Below the pieces are notes generated by a model. It was given only the letters and a program-made list of their open reading frames with translations. It was not told the origin of the DNA and did not search any database. The position numbers were made by a program, and so were the translations under genes. Positions 55,098-64,000 of a DNA stretch of 64,000 nucleotides are shown one piece after another. How positions within the stretch are numbered: the first letter of the stretch is position 1; every line of letters begins with the position of its first letter. This DNA is from Hyphomicrobiales bacterium (lineage in GTDB: Bacteria > Pseudomonadota > Alphaproteobacteria > Rhizobiales > Rhizobiaceae), in NCBI GenBank assembly GCA_900469955.1, contig UBYX01000012.1, positions 62,001-126,000 of the forward strand, in the 5' to 3' direction.

Positions 55098-55897
55098 TAA
55101 CCTGGCTGCGGATCGGCCTCATCGTCATCGCCCTTTTCGCGGTCACGCTGATCCTTTTGCCGTTCCAGCTCGTCGGCCTCCTCTTCGATCTCAAGATTCG
55201 GCGTCGTGTCCCGCGCTACTGGCATAGGGCGGCATGCTGGCTGCTCGGCATCCGTATTCACGTACACGGGCATCTTGAATATCGCCGGCCGCTGATGCTC
55301 GCGGCCAACCATGTTTCCTGGAAGGATATTTTGGTCCTGGGCGCGGTGGCTGATGTCGTCTACATCGCAAAGGCGGAAGTTGCGGATTGGCCGATTTTCG
55401 GCACGCTGGCAAAGCTCCAGAAGAGCATCTTTGTCATGCGGGAGCAGAAGCGCAAAACGGGAGAACAGGTAAACGAGATTGCCGAGCGGATGAAGGCGGG
55501 CGAGATCGTTGTGCTTTTTCCCGAGGGCACGACATCGGACGGCAACCGGCTCATGGAGGTTAAGTCGTCGCTCTTTGGTGCGGCTGCCGCAGCCGCGCCC
55601 TATACGTCCGAAGGCGTCGTGCATGTGCAGCCGGTGGCGCTTGCCTATACCCGTGTGCACGGCATGGCGATGGGGCGCTTTCATCGGCCGATCGCCGCCT
55701 GGCCGGGCGATATCGAGCTCGTCCCCCACCTGATGGGCGTGCTGAAGGAAGGCGCGCTCGACGTCGACGTGGCCTTCGGCGAAACGGTCGATTTTCGCAC
55801 CGGCGACAATCGCAAACATCTGAGCCAGGCGATTACCAGCCGCATCCGACGCATGCTGATCAGGCACCTGCGCGGCCGCGACTATGAACGCCAGTAG
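55094..55897 (+). CDS. olsA: 1-acyl-glycerophosphate/lyso-ornithine-lipid acyltransferase (OlsA-like)
   Basis: 267-residue PlsC-family membrane-bound acyltransferase. N-terminal membrane segment (TWLRIGLIVIALFAVTLILLPFQLVGLLF), HX4D catalytic motif NHVSWKD, and substrate motif FPEGTTSDGNRLMEVKSSL. Location directly after fur/mur and before miaB matches the olsA locus of Sinorhizobium, whose product O-acylates lyso-ornithine lipid; glycerolipid activity is also possible. Starts at GTG 55094, overlapping mur by four bases. Confidence 0.85.
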   Translation: MITWLRIGLIVIALFAVTLILLPFQLVGLLFDLKIRRRVPRYWHRAACWLLGIRIHVHGHLEYRRPLMLAANHVSWKDILVLGAVADVVYIAKAEVADWPIFGTLAKLQKSIFVMREQKRKTGEQVNEIAERMKAGEIVVLFPEGTTSDGNRLMEVKSSLFGAAAAAAPYTSEGVVHVQPVALAYTRVHGMAMGRFHRPIAAWPGDIELVPHLMGVLKEGALDVDVAFGETVDFRTGDNRKHLSQAITSRIRRMLIRHLRGRDYERQ

Positions 55898-55939
55898 GAA
55901 ATGCTTCATTTCCGGGCTCTCTTGCGCTAAAGAGCCCGC

Positions 55940-57361
55940 ATGAACGAACACGTCTCCCTCGCAGTCCCGGCCGATGGGCCGCCAGCGCGTCAGAATGAGC
56001 GCAGCAATAGCCGCAAGGTCTTTATCAAGACCTATGGCTGCCAGATGAATGTCTACGATTCCGGCCGCATGACCGATGCGCTGGCGGGCGACGGGTATGT
56101 TGCGACCGAAGAGATGGGTGAGGCGGACCTCATCCTCCTCAACACCTGCCATATTCGCGAAAAGGCCGCCGACAAGGTCTATTCCGCTCTCGGGCGTCTG
56201 CGCGACATGAAGAAGGCGAGGGCCGCCGAGGGCAAGGAGCTGATGATCGGCGTGACGGGCTGCGTCGCGCAGGCCGAAGGCGAGGAAATCCTCCGTCGTG
56301 CGCCCGCCGTCGATGTCGTCATTGGTCCCCAGACCTATCATCGGCTGCCGGAAGCGCTGAAGCGCGCCCGGGCCGGCAATCGCGTCGTCGACACCGAATA
56401 CGCGGTCGAGGACAAGTTCGAACATCTGCCGGCGACGGAAAAGGCGAAGATCCGCGCCCGCGGCGTGACCGCTTTCCTGACGGTGCAGGAAGGATGCGAC
56501 AAGTTCTGCACCTTCTGCGTGGTCCCCTACACGCGGGGTTCCGAGGTCTCCCGGCCGGTGCAGCAGATTGTCGACGAAGCCCAGCGACTGGTGGACGGCG
56601 GCGTCCGCGAGATCACGCTTCTCGGCCAGAACGTCAACGCCTGGCGCGCTGAAGGCGCAAAGGGCGAATGGAGCCTCGGCGATCTGCTCTACAGGCTGGC
56701 GGAGATCCCCGGCCTTGCCCGGCTGCGCTACACGACCAGCCATCCGCGCGACATGGACGACAAGCTGATCGAGGCGCATCGCGATCTGCGTGCGCTGATG
56801 CCCTATCTCCACCTGCCGGTGCAAGCGGGATCGGATCGCATCCTGAAAGCCATGAACCGGCGCCACACGGCAGCGGAATATCTCCGCCTGATCGAGCGCA
56901 TCCGCACCGCTCGTCCGGACATCGCGATGTCCGGCGATTTCATCGTCGGCTTTCCGGGAGAGACCGATCAGGATTTCGAGGACACGCTTCGCATTGTCGA
57001 AGACGTGAACTATGCGCAAGCCTACTCGTTCAAGTATTCGACCCGTCCCGGCACTCCCGGTGCGGATCTCTCCGATCAGGTTCCCGAGGATGTGAAGGCC
57101 GAAAGGCTGGAAAGATTGCAGGCCCTGCTCTTGAAACAGCAGGCCGACTTCGCCAAATCCTGCGTTGGAAAGGTCATCGACCTGTTGCTGGAAAAGCCCG
57201 GCCGAATGCCCGGACAGGTTATTGGACGTTCTCCATGGCTGCAGTCTGTGAATGTTGATGCAAAAACATCGCAAATCGGTGACATTGTTAAGGTGCGAAT
57301 CAGCGGAACCGGCCCAAACAGCTTGTTTGCCGAACCGGCAGAGAGTTTAATCGGGCCCTGA
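55940..57361 (+). CDS. miaB: tRNA-2-methylthio-N6-dimethylallyladenosine synthase MiaB
   Basis: 473-residue radical-SAM methylthiotransferase modifying A37 of tRNAs. The UPF0004 domain has [27 protein letters not shown] and [11 protein letters not shown] with the three auxiliary-cluster cysteines; the radical-SAM motif is [16 protein letters not shown]; a C-terminal TRAM domain closes the protein. Together with phoH and ybeY downstream this is the conserved miaB-phoH-ybeY-corC-lnt order. Confidence 0.97.
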   Translation: MNEHVSLAVPADGPPARQNERSNSRKVFIKTYGCQMNVYDSGRMTDALAGDGYVATEEMGEADLILLNTCHIREKAADKVYSALGRLRDMKKARAAEGKELMIGVTGCVAQAEGEEILRRAPAVDVVIGPQTYHRLPEALKRARAGNRVVDTEYAVEDKFEHLPATEKAKIRARGVTAFLTVQEGCDKFCTFCVVPYTRGSEVSRPVQQIVDEAQRLVDGGVREITLLGQNVNAWRAEGAKGEWSLGDLLYRLAEIPGLARLRYTTSHPRDMDDKLIEAHRDLRALMPYLHLPVQAGSDRILKAMNRRHTAAEYLRLIERIRTARPDIAMSGDFIVGFPGETDQDFEDTLRIVEDVNYAQAYSFKYSTRPGTPGADLSDQVPEDVKAERLERLQALLLKQQADFAKSCVGKVIDLLLEKPGRMPGQVIGRSPWLQSVNVDAKTSQIGDIVKVRISGTGPNSLFAEPAESLIGP

Positions 57362-57384
57362 ACCAAGAATGGGAGCTTGCCTGC

Positions 57385-58440
57385 TTGAACGGACATGAAT
57401 TGGTTTCTTCACCCGCGCGCCAACCCCGATCCGCCGTGACCGACGCCAACCATTTTGTCCTGACGTTCGAGAACAACAGGTTCGCAAGCGAACTTTTCGG
57501 CCAGTTCGACCAGAATTTGAAGCTGCTCGAGGAGCGGCTGCATATCGATGCTCGTCCCCGCGGCAATTCGGTTGCCATTTCCGGTGACTTGATCGCCACC
57601 AACCAGGCACGTCGGGCTCTGGATTTTCTTTACGAACGGCTTCAGAAAGGCGGTTCTGTGGAGGTGTCCGACGTTGAAGGCGCCATTCGCATGGCGCAGG
57701 CGGCCGACGATCAGCTCACTCTTCCTACATTGGAGCGTAAAGCCAAGTTGTCGATGGCTCAGATTTCTACCCGCAAGAAGACGATTGCGGCTCGCACTCC
57801 CACCCAGGATGCCTATATGCGGGCGCTGGAAAGGTCGGAGCTTGTTCTGGGGGTCGGGCCTGCCGGTACCGGCAAGACCTATCTTGCCGTCGCCCATGCC
57901 GCCCAGCTTCTGGAGCGCGGCGCTGTCGACAAGATCATTCTCTCCCGTCCGGCGGTCGAAGCCGGCGAGCGCCTGGGCTTCCTGCCCGGCGATATGAAGG
58001 AAAAGGTCGATCCCTATCTCAGGCCTCTGTACGACGCGCTCTACGACATGATGCCGGGCGACAAGGTGGAGCGGGCGATCACCGCCGGCGTCATCGAAAT
58101 TGCGCCGCTCGCCTTCATGCGCGGCCGGACGCTCGCCAATGCTGCGGTTATCCTCGATGAGGCTCAGAATACCACGTCGATGCAGATGAAGATGTTTCTG
58201 ACGCGTCTTGGCGAAAACTCCCGGATGATCGTCACCGGCGATCCGAGCCAGATCGATCTGCCGCGTGGCGTCAAATCCGGACTGGTCGAGGCGCTGCAGG
58301 TGCTGAAGGGAGTCGAAGGCATTTCCGTCATCCGCTTCAAGGACACCGATGTCGTTCGTCACCCGCTGGTCGGCCGCATCGTCAAGGCCTACGACGCGCA
58401 ATATGCCGTTCACGAGGAAAGCGAGGACTTCGATCGTTGA
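57385..58440 (+). CDS. phoH: PhoH-like ATPase
   Basis: 351-residue PhoH/YbeZ-type protein: an N-terminal KH-like region (LTFENNRFASELFGQFDQNLKLLEERLHI), then the P-loop ATPase with Walker A GPAGTGKTYLAVAHA, AGERLGFLPGDMKEKVDPYLRPLYDAL and Walker B AAVILDEAQNTT. It partners with the RNase YbeY in RNA processing. TTG 57385 follows GGGAG by ten bases; GTG 57436 is an alternative. 18 bases separate it from ybeY. Confidence 0.95.
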   Translation: MNGHELVSSPARQPRSAVTDANHFVLTFENNRFASELFGQFDQNLKLLEERLHIDARPRGNSVAISGDLIATNQARRALDFLYERLQKGGSVEVSDVEGAIRMAQAADDQLTLPTLERKAKLSMAQISTRKKTIAARTPTQDAYMRALERSELVLGVGPAGTGKTYLAVAHAAQLLERGAVDKIILSRPAVEAGERLGFLPGDMKEKVDPYLRPLYDALYDMMPGDKVERAITAGVIEIAPLAFMRGRTLANAAVILDEAQNTTSMQMKMFLTRLGENSRMIVTGDPSQIDLPRGVKSGLVEALQVLKGVEGISVIRFKDTDVVRHPLVGRIVKAYDAQYAVHEESEDFDR

Positions 58441-58458
58441 GATCGAAGTCGCAGCCTC

Positions 58459-58968
58459 ATGCCGAGTTTGGATATCCAGATCAGTGTCGAAGACGAGGGT
58501 TGGCTTGATGAGCCGGCCCTTTTGGCTCTGAGCGAAAAAACCCTCGGCGCCGCCGCCGAACTCCTCTCGAAGGAAGAAGCGCAACCGTTCCCGAAAACTA
58601 CGCCGGAGCTTTCGCTCGTCTTCACCGACGACGCCTCCATCCGGGAAATCAATGCGGAATGGCGCGGCAAGGACAAGCCGACCAATGTTCTGTCTTTTCC
58701 CGCGTTTCCGCTGGCGCCGGGCAAGATGCCGGGACCGATGCTCGGCGACATCGTCATCGCCCGCGAGACCGTGGAACGCGAAGCGGTTGATCTTGACAAG
58801 ACTTTCGAGGATCATCTGACCCATCTGCTGGTCCACGGTTTCCTGCATCTGTTCGGTTACGACCATATGCAGTCGGACGAAGCGGAGAAAATGGAAGCGC
58901 TGGAGACTCGCATTTTGGCGAAGCTCGGCCTATCTGACCCCTATGCGGGGCAGGACCCGATAGTATAG
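58459..58968 (+). CDS. ybeY: Endoribonuclease/rRNA maturation factor YbeY
   Basis: 169-residue zinc metalloprotein needed for 16S rRNA 3'-end processing and stress survival; its S. meliloti homologue is a known small-RNA regulator. The zinc-binding motif [15 protein letters not shown] is complete, preceded by [30 protein letters not shown]. Lies between phoH and the CBS-domain gene. Confidence 0.96.
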   Translation: MPSLDIQISVEDEGWLDEPALLALSEKTLGAAAELLSKEEAQPFPKTTPELSLVFTDDASIREINAEWRGKDKPTNVLSFPAFPLAPGKMPGPMLGDIVIARETVEREAVDLDKTFEDHLTHLLVHGFLHLFGYDHMQSDEAEKMEALETRILAKLGLSDPYAGQDPIV

Positions 58969-58978
58969 TATTGGACCT

Positions 58979-60157
58979 ATGAACGATTTTTCGAGCAATG
59001 TTGCCCGCGAGGGCAAGGACGCCGACACCAGTTCCTCGGAAGAGGGCAGTAGTCCGTCACGATCCGAACACCAGCCCAGATCTCATAATTCATTCTGGTC
59101 GCGCGTCCTCAGGCTGCTGCGTCCATCGCAAGGCGAGAAGCTCCGTGAAGATCTCGCCGACGCGCTGCTGACCGATACCAATGTCAGCAACGCCTTTTCG
59201 CCCGAGGAAAGGGCGATGCTGCACAATATCCTCCGCTTCCGAGAAGTTCGCGTCGAGGATCTCATGGTGCCGCGCGCCGATATCGAAGCCGTCGACATGA
59301 GCATGACGATCGGCGAATTGATGATCCATTTCGAGGAAACCGGGCGTTCCCGCATGCCGGTTTACGGCGACAATCTCGACGACGCCCGTGGGTTCGTGCA
59401 TATCCGGGATCTTCTTTCCTATCTCGCAAAGCAGGCCCGCAACAAGCGGCGCGTCAGCGCGCGCGCAGCGCCCGCTCAGCCGATGCCGCTTGCAACCGAC
59501 AAGCCTGAAAAGGTGGAAAAGCAGGTTCGCACGCCGAGGCCGGCCTTCGATCTCGGCCGCGTCGATCTTGAGCAGACGGTAGCCGAGGCAGGGCTCATCC
59601 GGAAGATCCTGTTCGTGCCGCCATCCATGCTGGCCTCCGATCTGTTGCAGAGCATGCAGGCGGCGCGTACGCAGCTTGCGCTCGTCATCGACGAATACGG
59701 CGGCACCGACGGCCTCGTCTCGCATGAGGATATCGTCGAGATGGTAATCGGCGACGTCGAAGACGAACATGACAACGAGGAGGTCATGTTCTCCCGCGCA
59801 GGGGACGATGTTTTCGTCGCCGATGCCCGCATCGAACTTGAAGAAATCGCCAAGGCGATCGGCTCCGATTTTGACATCCGGGATCGTCTGGACGACGTCG
59901 ATACGCTGGGCGGCCTGATCTTCTCGGCTCTCGGCCGCATTCCGGTTCGTGGAGAAGTGGTGCAGGCGGTGCCAGGGTTCGAATTCCAGATCCTCGACGC
60001 GGATCCCCGCCGCATCAAGCGCGTGCGCATCATGCGCAAGCGCGCTCTCGCTCGCCGCCGTCCGAAGGGCGAGGGAGAACTGCTTCTTACCGACCAGACG
60101 GCACCGGCTGTATTGCCCCCTCCATCAACCCGCGAGGCGGATAGGCCTCATCAGTAA
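58979..60157 (+). CDS. tlyC: CBS-domain hemolysin-family (TlyC/CorC) protein
   Basis: 392 residues. A pair of CBS domains (REVRVEDLMVPRADIEAVD ... LRSRMPVYGDNLDDARGFVHIRDLLSYL; then ILFVPPSMLASDLLQSMQAARTQLALVIDEYGGTDGLVSHEDIVEMVIGDVEDEHD) is followed by the CorC_HlyC transporter-associated domain (VADARIELEEIAKAIG to IPVRGEVVQ). No membrane domain, as in CorC. Linked to magnesium/cobalt efflux; the haemolysin name is historical. 91 bases before lnt, as in many genomes. Confidence 0.93.
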   Translation: MNDFSSNVAREGKDADTSSSEEGSSPSRSEHQPRSHNSFWSRVLRLLRPSQGEKLREDLADALLTDTNVSNAFSPEERAMLHNILRFREVRVEDLMVPRADIEAVDMSMTIGELMIHFEETGRSRMPVYGDNLDDARGFVHIRDLLSYLAKQARNKRRVSARAAPAQPMPLATDKPEKVEKQVRTPRPAFDLGRVDLEQTVAEAGLIRKILFVPPSMLASDLLQSMQAARTQLALVIDEYGGTDGLVSHEDIVEMVIGDVEDEHDNEEVMFSRAGDDVFVADARIELEEIAKAIGSDFDIRDRLDDVDTLGGLIFSALGRIPVRGEVVQAVPGFEFQILDADPRRIKRVRIMRKRALARRRPKGEGELLLTDQTAPAVLPPPSTREADRPHQ

Positions 60158-60248
60158 GCAACCCGAGGCATCCGGCCTCTTTGGCTCACGACAAGTCGGC
60201 CGTTTTTTGGAAGACTGCGGCGGCTGATTCGGGGAAGAAGGGGACGAT

Positions 60249-61850
60249 ATGGAGCGGTTGGCGGGCAGGATCATGCTTCTTTGGGGCTTTCCGCGCGTCA
60301 TCGTCGCTTTTCTTGCCGGGGCTATCGGTGCCCTGGCCCTGCCGCCGGTAGGATTCTTCGCAGTCTTTTTCGTCTCCTTCACGCTGCTCGTCTGGCTGAT
60401 GGACGGTTCGACCGGCAATCCCGCGGGCGGGGTTTGGCCGCGCTTGCGCGCAGACTTCATGCTCGGCTGGGTTTTCGGCTTCGGCTATTTCGTCGCTGGT
60501 CTCTGGTGGCTCGGCAACGCGCTTCTGGTGGAGGCGGAGGATTTTGCCTGGGCGCTGCCGCTGGCGGTCCTTGGCCTGCCCGCCTATCTCGCCCTGTTTT
60601 ATGGTCTGGCGACATCGGTCGCCCGTCTTCTCTGGTCCGATGGCGTCGGCCGGATTGCAGCGCTCGCCTTCAGCTTCGGTCTGGCGGAATGGCTGCGCAG
60701 CTTCGTCGCGACCGGTTTCCCCTGGAATGCCATCGGTTATGGGGCAATGCCCATTCCCCTGATGATGCAATCCTCAGCGGTGCTGGGGATCGGCGGCGTC
60801 ACTGTCCTCGCCGTTTTTGTTTTCTCCGCGCCGGCCCTCATCGGCACGCGAAAAGGCATGCGTATCGGCCTGGTGTCGGCTGCGCTGCTGTTCTTCGCGC
60901 ATCTCGGCTTCGGAGGTTACAGGCTGTACATCGCCGACCGTATCCCCGCATCGGCGGTCGCGAGCCAAATGACGGTCCGCATCGTTCAGCCGGTGATCGA
61001 TCAGGCTCGCAAGCTCGACGATGCCGAGCGTGCGGCGATCTTCGAGGAACATCTTTCTCTTTCAGCCCTTCCGCCCCAAAATGGCGGCAAGCGGCCGGAC
61101 ATCGTCGTCTGGCCGGAGACGTCCGTGCCGTTCATCCTGACCCAGAATCCCGACGCCCTGAGCCGAATTGCGGAAGTTCTTGAGGACGGGCAGGTCTTGA
61201 TAACGGGGGCCGTGCGCTCCGAAGATGCAGGCGCAGGGCTCGCACCGCGCTTCTACAATTCCATCTATGCGATCGACAGCGACGGACAGATCATATCCGC
61301 GTCGGACAAGGTGCATCTCGTGCCGTTCGGCGAATACGTCCCTTACGAGGATCTGCTGCGCAATATCGGCATTCCCGACGCAATCGCCATGCCGGGCGGC
61401 TTCACGCCGGCGCCCGGGCGGGCTCTGTTGACGCTGCCGGGAGGCAGAACTTTCTATCCGCTCATCTGCTACGAGGCGATCTTTGCCGACGAGATCGGTA
61501 ATGACGTCGAGCGGACGAGCGCGTTGCTGAATGTCACCAATGACGGCTGGTTTGGTGCCACTCCCGGTCCGTATCAGCATTTCCAGCAGGCGCGAATCCG
61601 CGCCATCGAAAGCGGCCGGCCGCTGATTCGTGCGGCGAATACCGGCATTTCCGCAGTCATCGATCCCCACGGAAGAATAGTAGCCGGTTTAGGTTACAAT
61701 CAAAAAGGTGTGATGGATGCAACCGTCGGAAGTGATCCTGTTCCTCATTGGGATAGTAATACGCGCCTAAAATACTTCTGGTTGCTTATGGCGTCTATGT
61801 CGCTGATTGCAGCGATCTCGCGCGCTGGTTTTAATTTTCGAAAGAATTGA
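60249..61850 (+). CDS. lnt: Apolipoprotein N-acyltransferase Lnt (ActA/CutE)
   Basis: 533-residue inner-membrane enzyme adding the third acyl chain to lipoproteins. Six or so N-terminal membrane helices are followed by a periplasmic nitrilase domain with catalytic Glu in WPETSVPF, Lys in DKVHLVPFGEYVPYE and Cys in LICYEAIFADE. In S. meliloti the homologue was found as actA, a low-pH tolerance gene, next to phrR; the same neighbour follows here. AAGGGG precedes ATG 60249. Confidence 0.96.
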   Translation: MERLAGRIMLLWGFPRVIVAFLAGAIGALALPPVGFFAVFFVSFTLLVWLMDGSTGNPAGGVWPRLRADFMLGWVFGFGYFVAGLWWLGNALLVEAEDFAWALPLAVLGLPAYLALFYGLATSVARLLWSDGVGRIAALAFSFGLAEWLRSFVATGFPWNAIGYGAMPIPLMMQSSAVLGIGGVTVLAVFVFSAPALIGTRKGMRIGLVSAALLFFAHLGFGGYRLYIADRIPASAVASQMTVRIVQPVIDQARKLDDAERAAIFEEHLSLSALPPQNGGKRPDIVVWPETSVPFILTQNPDALSRIAEVLEDGQVLITGAVRSEDAGAGLAPRFYNSIYAIDSDGQIISASDKVHLVPFGEYVPYEDLLRNIGIPDAIAMPGGFTPAPGRALLTLPGGRTFYPLICYEAIFADEIGNDVERTSALLNVTNDGWFGATPGPYQHFQQARIRAIESGRPLIRAANTGISAVIDPHGRIVAGLGYNQKGVMDATVGSDPVPHWDSNTRLKYFWLLMASMSLIAAISRAGFNFRKN

Positions 61851-62001
61851 CCAAAAACCCCTAAAAATGCATAGTGGCTTGAGCCTCTCGTCGTGCCCGT
61901 TATGCTTCCCAGGTTGAGCTTGTTGTGACCAACTCACGAAGTGTATCTTACACGCAGACCGGGTTATGGGGATTGAACAGCAAACTCGACAGGACGTCGT
62001 T

Positions 62002-62418
62002 ATGATTGAGAATAAGAAGAAGCCGAACCCGATAGATATTCATGTCGGGAGCCGGATTCGCCTTCGCCGGACCATGCTCGGAATGAGCCAGGAAAAGCTG
62101 GGCGAAAGCCTCGGAATCACCTTCCAGCAGATCCAGAAATACGAAAAAGGCACCAACCGCGTCGGCGCGAGCCGCCTGCAGAACATATCGAGCATCCTGA
62201 ACGTCCCTGTCTCGTTCTTTTTCGAAGATGCTCCGGGTGACCATTCCGGCCAGGGTGGCATGGCCGAAGCGTCCAGCTCGAACTATGTCGTCGATTTCCT
62301 GTCTTCCGCGGAAGGGCTGCAGCTCAACCGGGCTTTCGTGAAGATCGCAGATCCGAAGGTGCGGCGGCGTCTCGTCGATCTGGTCAAGGCGCTTGCGGCG
62401 GAAGCTGAGACCGAGTGA
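62002..62418 (+). CDS. praR: XRE-family transcriptional regulator, PraR/PhrR-like
   Basis: 138-residue HTH repressor: VGSRIRLRRTMLGMSQEKLGESLGITFQQIQKYEKGTNRVGASRLQNISSILNVPVSFFFE is a canonical Cro/CI-type DNA-binding domain; the C-terminal helical half (LNRAFVKIADPKVRRRLVDLVKALAAE) is typical of rhizobial PraR/PhrR. Position between lnt(actA) and metK matches phrR of Sinorhizobium (acid-inducible) and praR of Rhizobium/Azorhizobium (surface and biofilm genes). ATG 62002 has AGGA seven bases upstream. A small inverted repeat GTGTA/TACAC (61941-61953) sits in its promoter region. Confidence 0.88.
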   Translation: MIENKKKPNPIDIHVGSRIRLRRTMLGMSQEKLGESLGITFQQIQKYEKGTNRVGASRLQNISSILNVPVSFFFEDAPGDHSGQGGMAEASSSNYVVDFLSSAEGLQLNRAFVKIADPKVRRRLVDLVKALAAEAETE

Positions 62419-62440
62419 GGCGAATCGCCACAACTGCCTG

Positions 62441-62467
62441 AAAAGCGGCCTTCAAGGCCGCTTTTTT
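62441..62467 (+). terminator. Intrinsic terminator of praR
   Basis: Perfect ten-base stem AAAAGCGGCC (62441-62450) / GGCCGCTTTT (62456-62465) with loop TTCAA and T-run. Confidence 0.9.
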
Positions 62468-62501
62468 GTTGGTTATTTGCTGGATCCGTCACTGCAGGAT
62501 T

Positions 62502-62564
62502 TTGTTAGGATGCACACATAAAGATATATTTATGTGGTTGTACGCTTGTTTTTGTGCGCAAAAA
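62502..62564 (+). promoter_or_regulatory. metK promoter with palindromic operator and leader stem
   Basis: TTGTTA (62502-62507) and TATATT (62525-62530) with 17-base spacing form a good sigma-70 promoter. The inverted repeat CACATAAA (62515-62522) / TTTATGTG (62529-62536) straddles the -10, suggesting repressor control. Downstream a stem TTTTTG/CAAAAA (62549-62564) may form in the leader. Confidence 0.6.
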
Positions 62565-62606
62565 TCACTACACAGAGCCGTATCTTTCTTTGAGGGGAAT
62601 CCCGTA

Positions 62607-63866
62607 ATGCGCGCTAGCTACCTGTTCACCAGCGAGTCCGTTGCCGAAGGCCATCCGGATAAAGTCTGTGATCGTATTTCCGATGAAATCGTGGATCTTG
62701 TCTACCGCGAGGCCGCCAAGACGGGCGTCGACCCGTGGACGGTCCGCATCGCCTGCGAAACGCTCGCGACCACCAACCGCGTCGTGATCGCCGGTGAAGT
62801 CCGCCTGCCGCTGAGCCTGATGAAGAAGGACAAGGATGGCAACGATGTCATCAATCCTTCCAAGTTCAAGTCCGCTGCCCGCAAGGCGATCCGTGATATC
62901 GGCTACGAACAGGACGGCTTCCACTGGAAGACGGCGAAGATCGACGTGCTGCTGCATTCGCAGTCGGCCGACATCGCACAGGGTGTGGACAGCGCCGCCG
63001 ACAAGCAGGGCGACGAGGGTGCCGGCGACCAGGGCATCATGTTCGGTTACGCCTGCAAGGAAACCCCGGACCTCATGCCGGCGCCGATCTACTATTCGCA
63101 CAAGATCCTTCAGCTTCTCGCTGCTGCCCGCAAGAAGGGCGAGGGCGATGCGGCCAAGCTCGGCCCCGATGCCAAGAGCCAGGTGACCGTGCGTTACGAG
63201 AACGGCAAGCCCTCCTGCGTCGATTCGATCGTTCTTTCGACCCAGCATCTCGACGAGGCCTGGGATTCCAAGAAGGTCCGCCAGGTGGTGGAACCCTATA
63301 TCCGCGAAGCGCTCGGTGACCTGAAGATCGCCGAGGACTGCAAGTGGTACATCAACCCGACCGGCAAGTTCGTCATCGGCGGTCCGGACGGTGATGCAGG
63401 CCTGACCGGCCGCAAGATCATCGTCGACACCTATGGCGGTGCGGCACCCCATGGCGGCGGCGCATTCTCCGGCAAGGACACGACCAAGGTCGACCGTTCG
63501 GCTGCCTACGCTGCCCGTTATCTTGCCAAGAACGTGGTTGCTGCCAGCCTTGCCGACCGCTGCACCATCCAGCTTTCCTATGCCATCGGCATCGCCCAGC
63601 CGCTGTCGGTCTATGTCGACCTGCACGGCACCGGCAAGGGTGTCACGGAAGACCAGATCGAAGCCGGGATCCGCAAGGTCATGGATCTGTCGCCGTCGGG
63701 CATCCGCCGCCACCTCGACCTCAACAAGCCGATCTACGCTAAGACCTCCGCTTACGGCCACTTCGGCCGCAAGGCCGGCCGCGACGGTTCCTTCTCCTGG
63801 GAGAAGACCGATCTCGTCAAGCCGCTGAAGGATGCGCTGAAGGAAGAGACGCTGGAAGCCGCCTGA
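62607..63866 (+). CDS. metK: S-adenosylmethionine synthetase MetK
   Basis: 419-residue enzyme making SAM from methionine and ATP, the methyl donor for the many methyltransferases of this window. Signatures: [24 protein letters not shown], the flexible-loop and core segment [21 protein letters not shown], and [26 protein letters not shown] 62607 follows GAGGGG; the longer frame begins inside the praR terminator. Length is typical for alphaproteobacteria. Confidence 0.97.
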   Translation: MRASYLFTSESVAEGHPDKVCDRISDEIVDLVYREAAKTGVDPWTVRIACETLATTNRVVIAGEVRLPLSLMKKDKDGNDVINPSKFKSAARKAIRDIGYEQDGFHWKTAKIDVLLHSQSADIAQGVDSAADKQGDEGAGDQGIMFGYACKETPDLMPAPIYYSHKILQLLAAARKKGEGDAAKLGPDAKSQVTVRYENGKPSCVDSIVLSTQHLDEAWDSKKVRQVVEPYIREALGDLKIAEDCKWYINPTGKFVIGGPDGDAGLTGRKIIVDTYGGAAPHGGGAFSGKDTTKVDRSAAYAARYLAKNVVAASLADRCTIQLSYAIGIAQPLSVYVDLHGTGKGVTEDQIEAGIRKVMDLSPSGIRRHLDLNKPIYAKTSAYGHFGRKAGRDGSFSWEKTDLVKPLKDALKEETLEAA

Positions 63867-63897
63867 TCGGCCTTTACGGATCGCTCAAGAAGACTGT

Positions 63898-63932
63898 AAA
63901 GCGGGTGCCTCGCGAGCGAGGCGCCCGCTTTT
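63898..63932 (+). terminator. Intrinsic terminator of metK
   Basis: Fifteen-base stem AAAGCGGGTGCCTCG (63898-63912) / CGAGGCGCCCGCTTT (63917-63931) with one wobble pair and loop CGAG, followed by T and A. Confidence 0.88.
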
Positions 63933-63949
63933 ATCATAAGAGATAGCCC

Positions 63950-64000
63950 ATGACCGAACAGCAGCACCCTAATCGCGCCACCGAAGCCTTTTTCGGCCGC
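63950..64000 (+). CDS. trmB: tRNA (guanine-N7-)-methyltransferase TrmB (5' end only)
   Basis: Seventeen codons from ATG 63950 to the window edge read MTEQQHPNRATEAFFGR. The segment RATEAFFGR is the start of rhizobial TrmB, and trmB commonly follows metK in this group. The rest lies outside the window. Confidence 0.7.
   Translation, partial: MTEQQHPNRATEAFFGR

Noticed and set aside
62468..62606. Possible SAM riboswitch in the metK leader
   Set aside because: The 70-base leader expected from the promoter lacks the helices and conserved loops of the SAM riboswitch classes I can recall; only a small A/T stem is present.
1..64000. tRNA, rRNA, CRISPR, insertion sequences, prophage
   Set aside because: Read-through of all intergenic stretches showed no tRNA cloverleaf T-loops, no spaced direct repeats and no transposase or phage genes.

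Overview
The window reads as a chromosomal, mostly core-genome segment of a member of the Rhizobiaceae (Alphaproteobacteria; the Rhizobium / Agrobacterium / Sinorhizobium group). Supporting signs are high GC with strongly GC-ending codons, Mur-type Fur protein, ornithine-lipid genes olsB and olsA, a long-form Hpf beside rpoN and ptsN, the lnt - phrR/praR - metK - trmB order known from rhizobia, and GANTC (CcrM) sites upstream of dnaA. I see no rRNA, tRNA, insertion sequence, prophage or CRISPR array. About 65 protein genes fill almost everything; two are cut by the window edges (a PLP-dependent dehydratase at the left, trmB at the right).

Layout. 1-5.8 kb: partial threonine/serine dehydratase, a divergent LysR/GST pair, trehalose synthesis otsB-otsA, and a class II glutamine amidotransferase. 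5.8-11.1 kb: coaBC-yjbR, two small unknown proteins, a glyoxalase-fold protein, and a coupled pair of unknown inner-membrane protein plus membrane-anchored ClpP-like protease. 11.2-19.4 kb: ubiE-ubiB, mutM, enoyl-CoA hydratase, rpsT with its own promoter and terminator, an 853-bp regulatory gap, dnaA, a LysE exporter and a methyltransferase. 19.4-25 kb: hemW-rdgB-VOC-rph facing hrcA-grpE, then a small ArsR regulator. 25-30.2 kb (minus strand): lptC-lptA-lptB-rpoN-hpf-ptsN, i.e. LPS transport, sigma-54, ribosome hibernation and nitrogen PTS. 30.4-38.7 kb: sppA-ihfB-lapA, a CoxG-like protein, two RNA methyltransferases with lspA, a soluble hybrid histidine kinase, olsB, and a Phd/PIN toxin-antitoxin pair. 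38.8-50.2 kb: maeB opposite mutS, a membrane-bound AraC regulator, glnD, an inverted pair of intergenic repeats, murJ and a small M15-like peptidase. 51-64 kb: trpS, universal stress protein, Nfu scaffold, then the long tsaB-rimI-mur-olsA-miaB-phoH-ybeY-tlyC-lnt-praR-metK series.

How they work together. Several envelope systems are interleaved: LPS export (lptCAB), lipoprotein maturation (lspA, lnt), lipid II flipping (murJ), ornithine lipids (olsB, olsA) and two membrane proteases (sppA and the ClpP-like one). Nitrogen signalling is spread over rpoN, ptsN and glnD. The translation and RNA-quality genes rph, ybeY, phoH, miaB, tsaB, rimI, trpS and the rRNA/tRNA methyltransferases form a second theme.

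I did not find an obviously new multi-gene defence or mobile system. The most interesting signals are regulatory: a near-consensus sigma-54 promoter on the opposite strand exactly over the predicted rpoN -10 box; six GANTC sites in 273 bp before dnaA; a perfect 16-bp inverted repeat over the predicted -10 of the toxin-antitoxin operon; a small palindrome abutting the GTG start of a probably leaderless arsR-type gene; a palindrome over the predicted metK -10; and a strongly structured 780-bp gap before trpS. Among proteins, the coupled coiled-coil membrane protein / ClpP-like protease pair is the best candidate for an undescribed envelope function.
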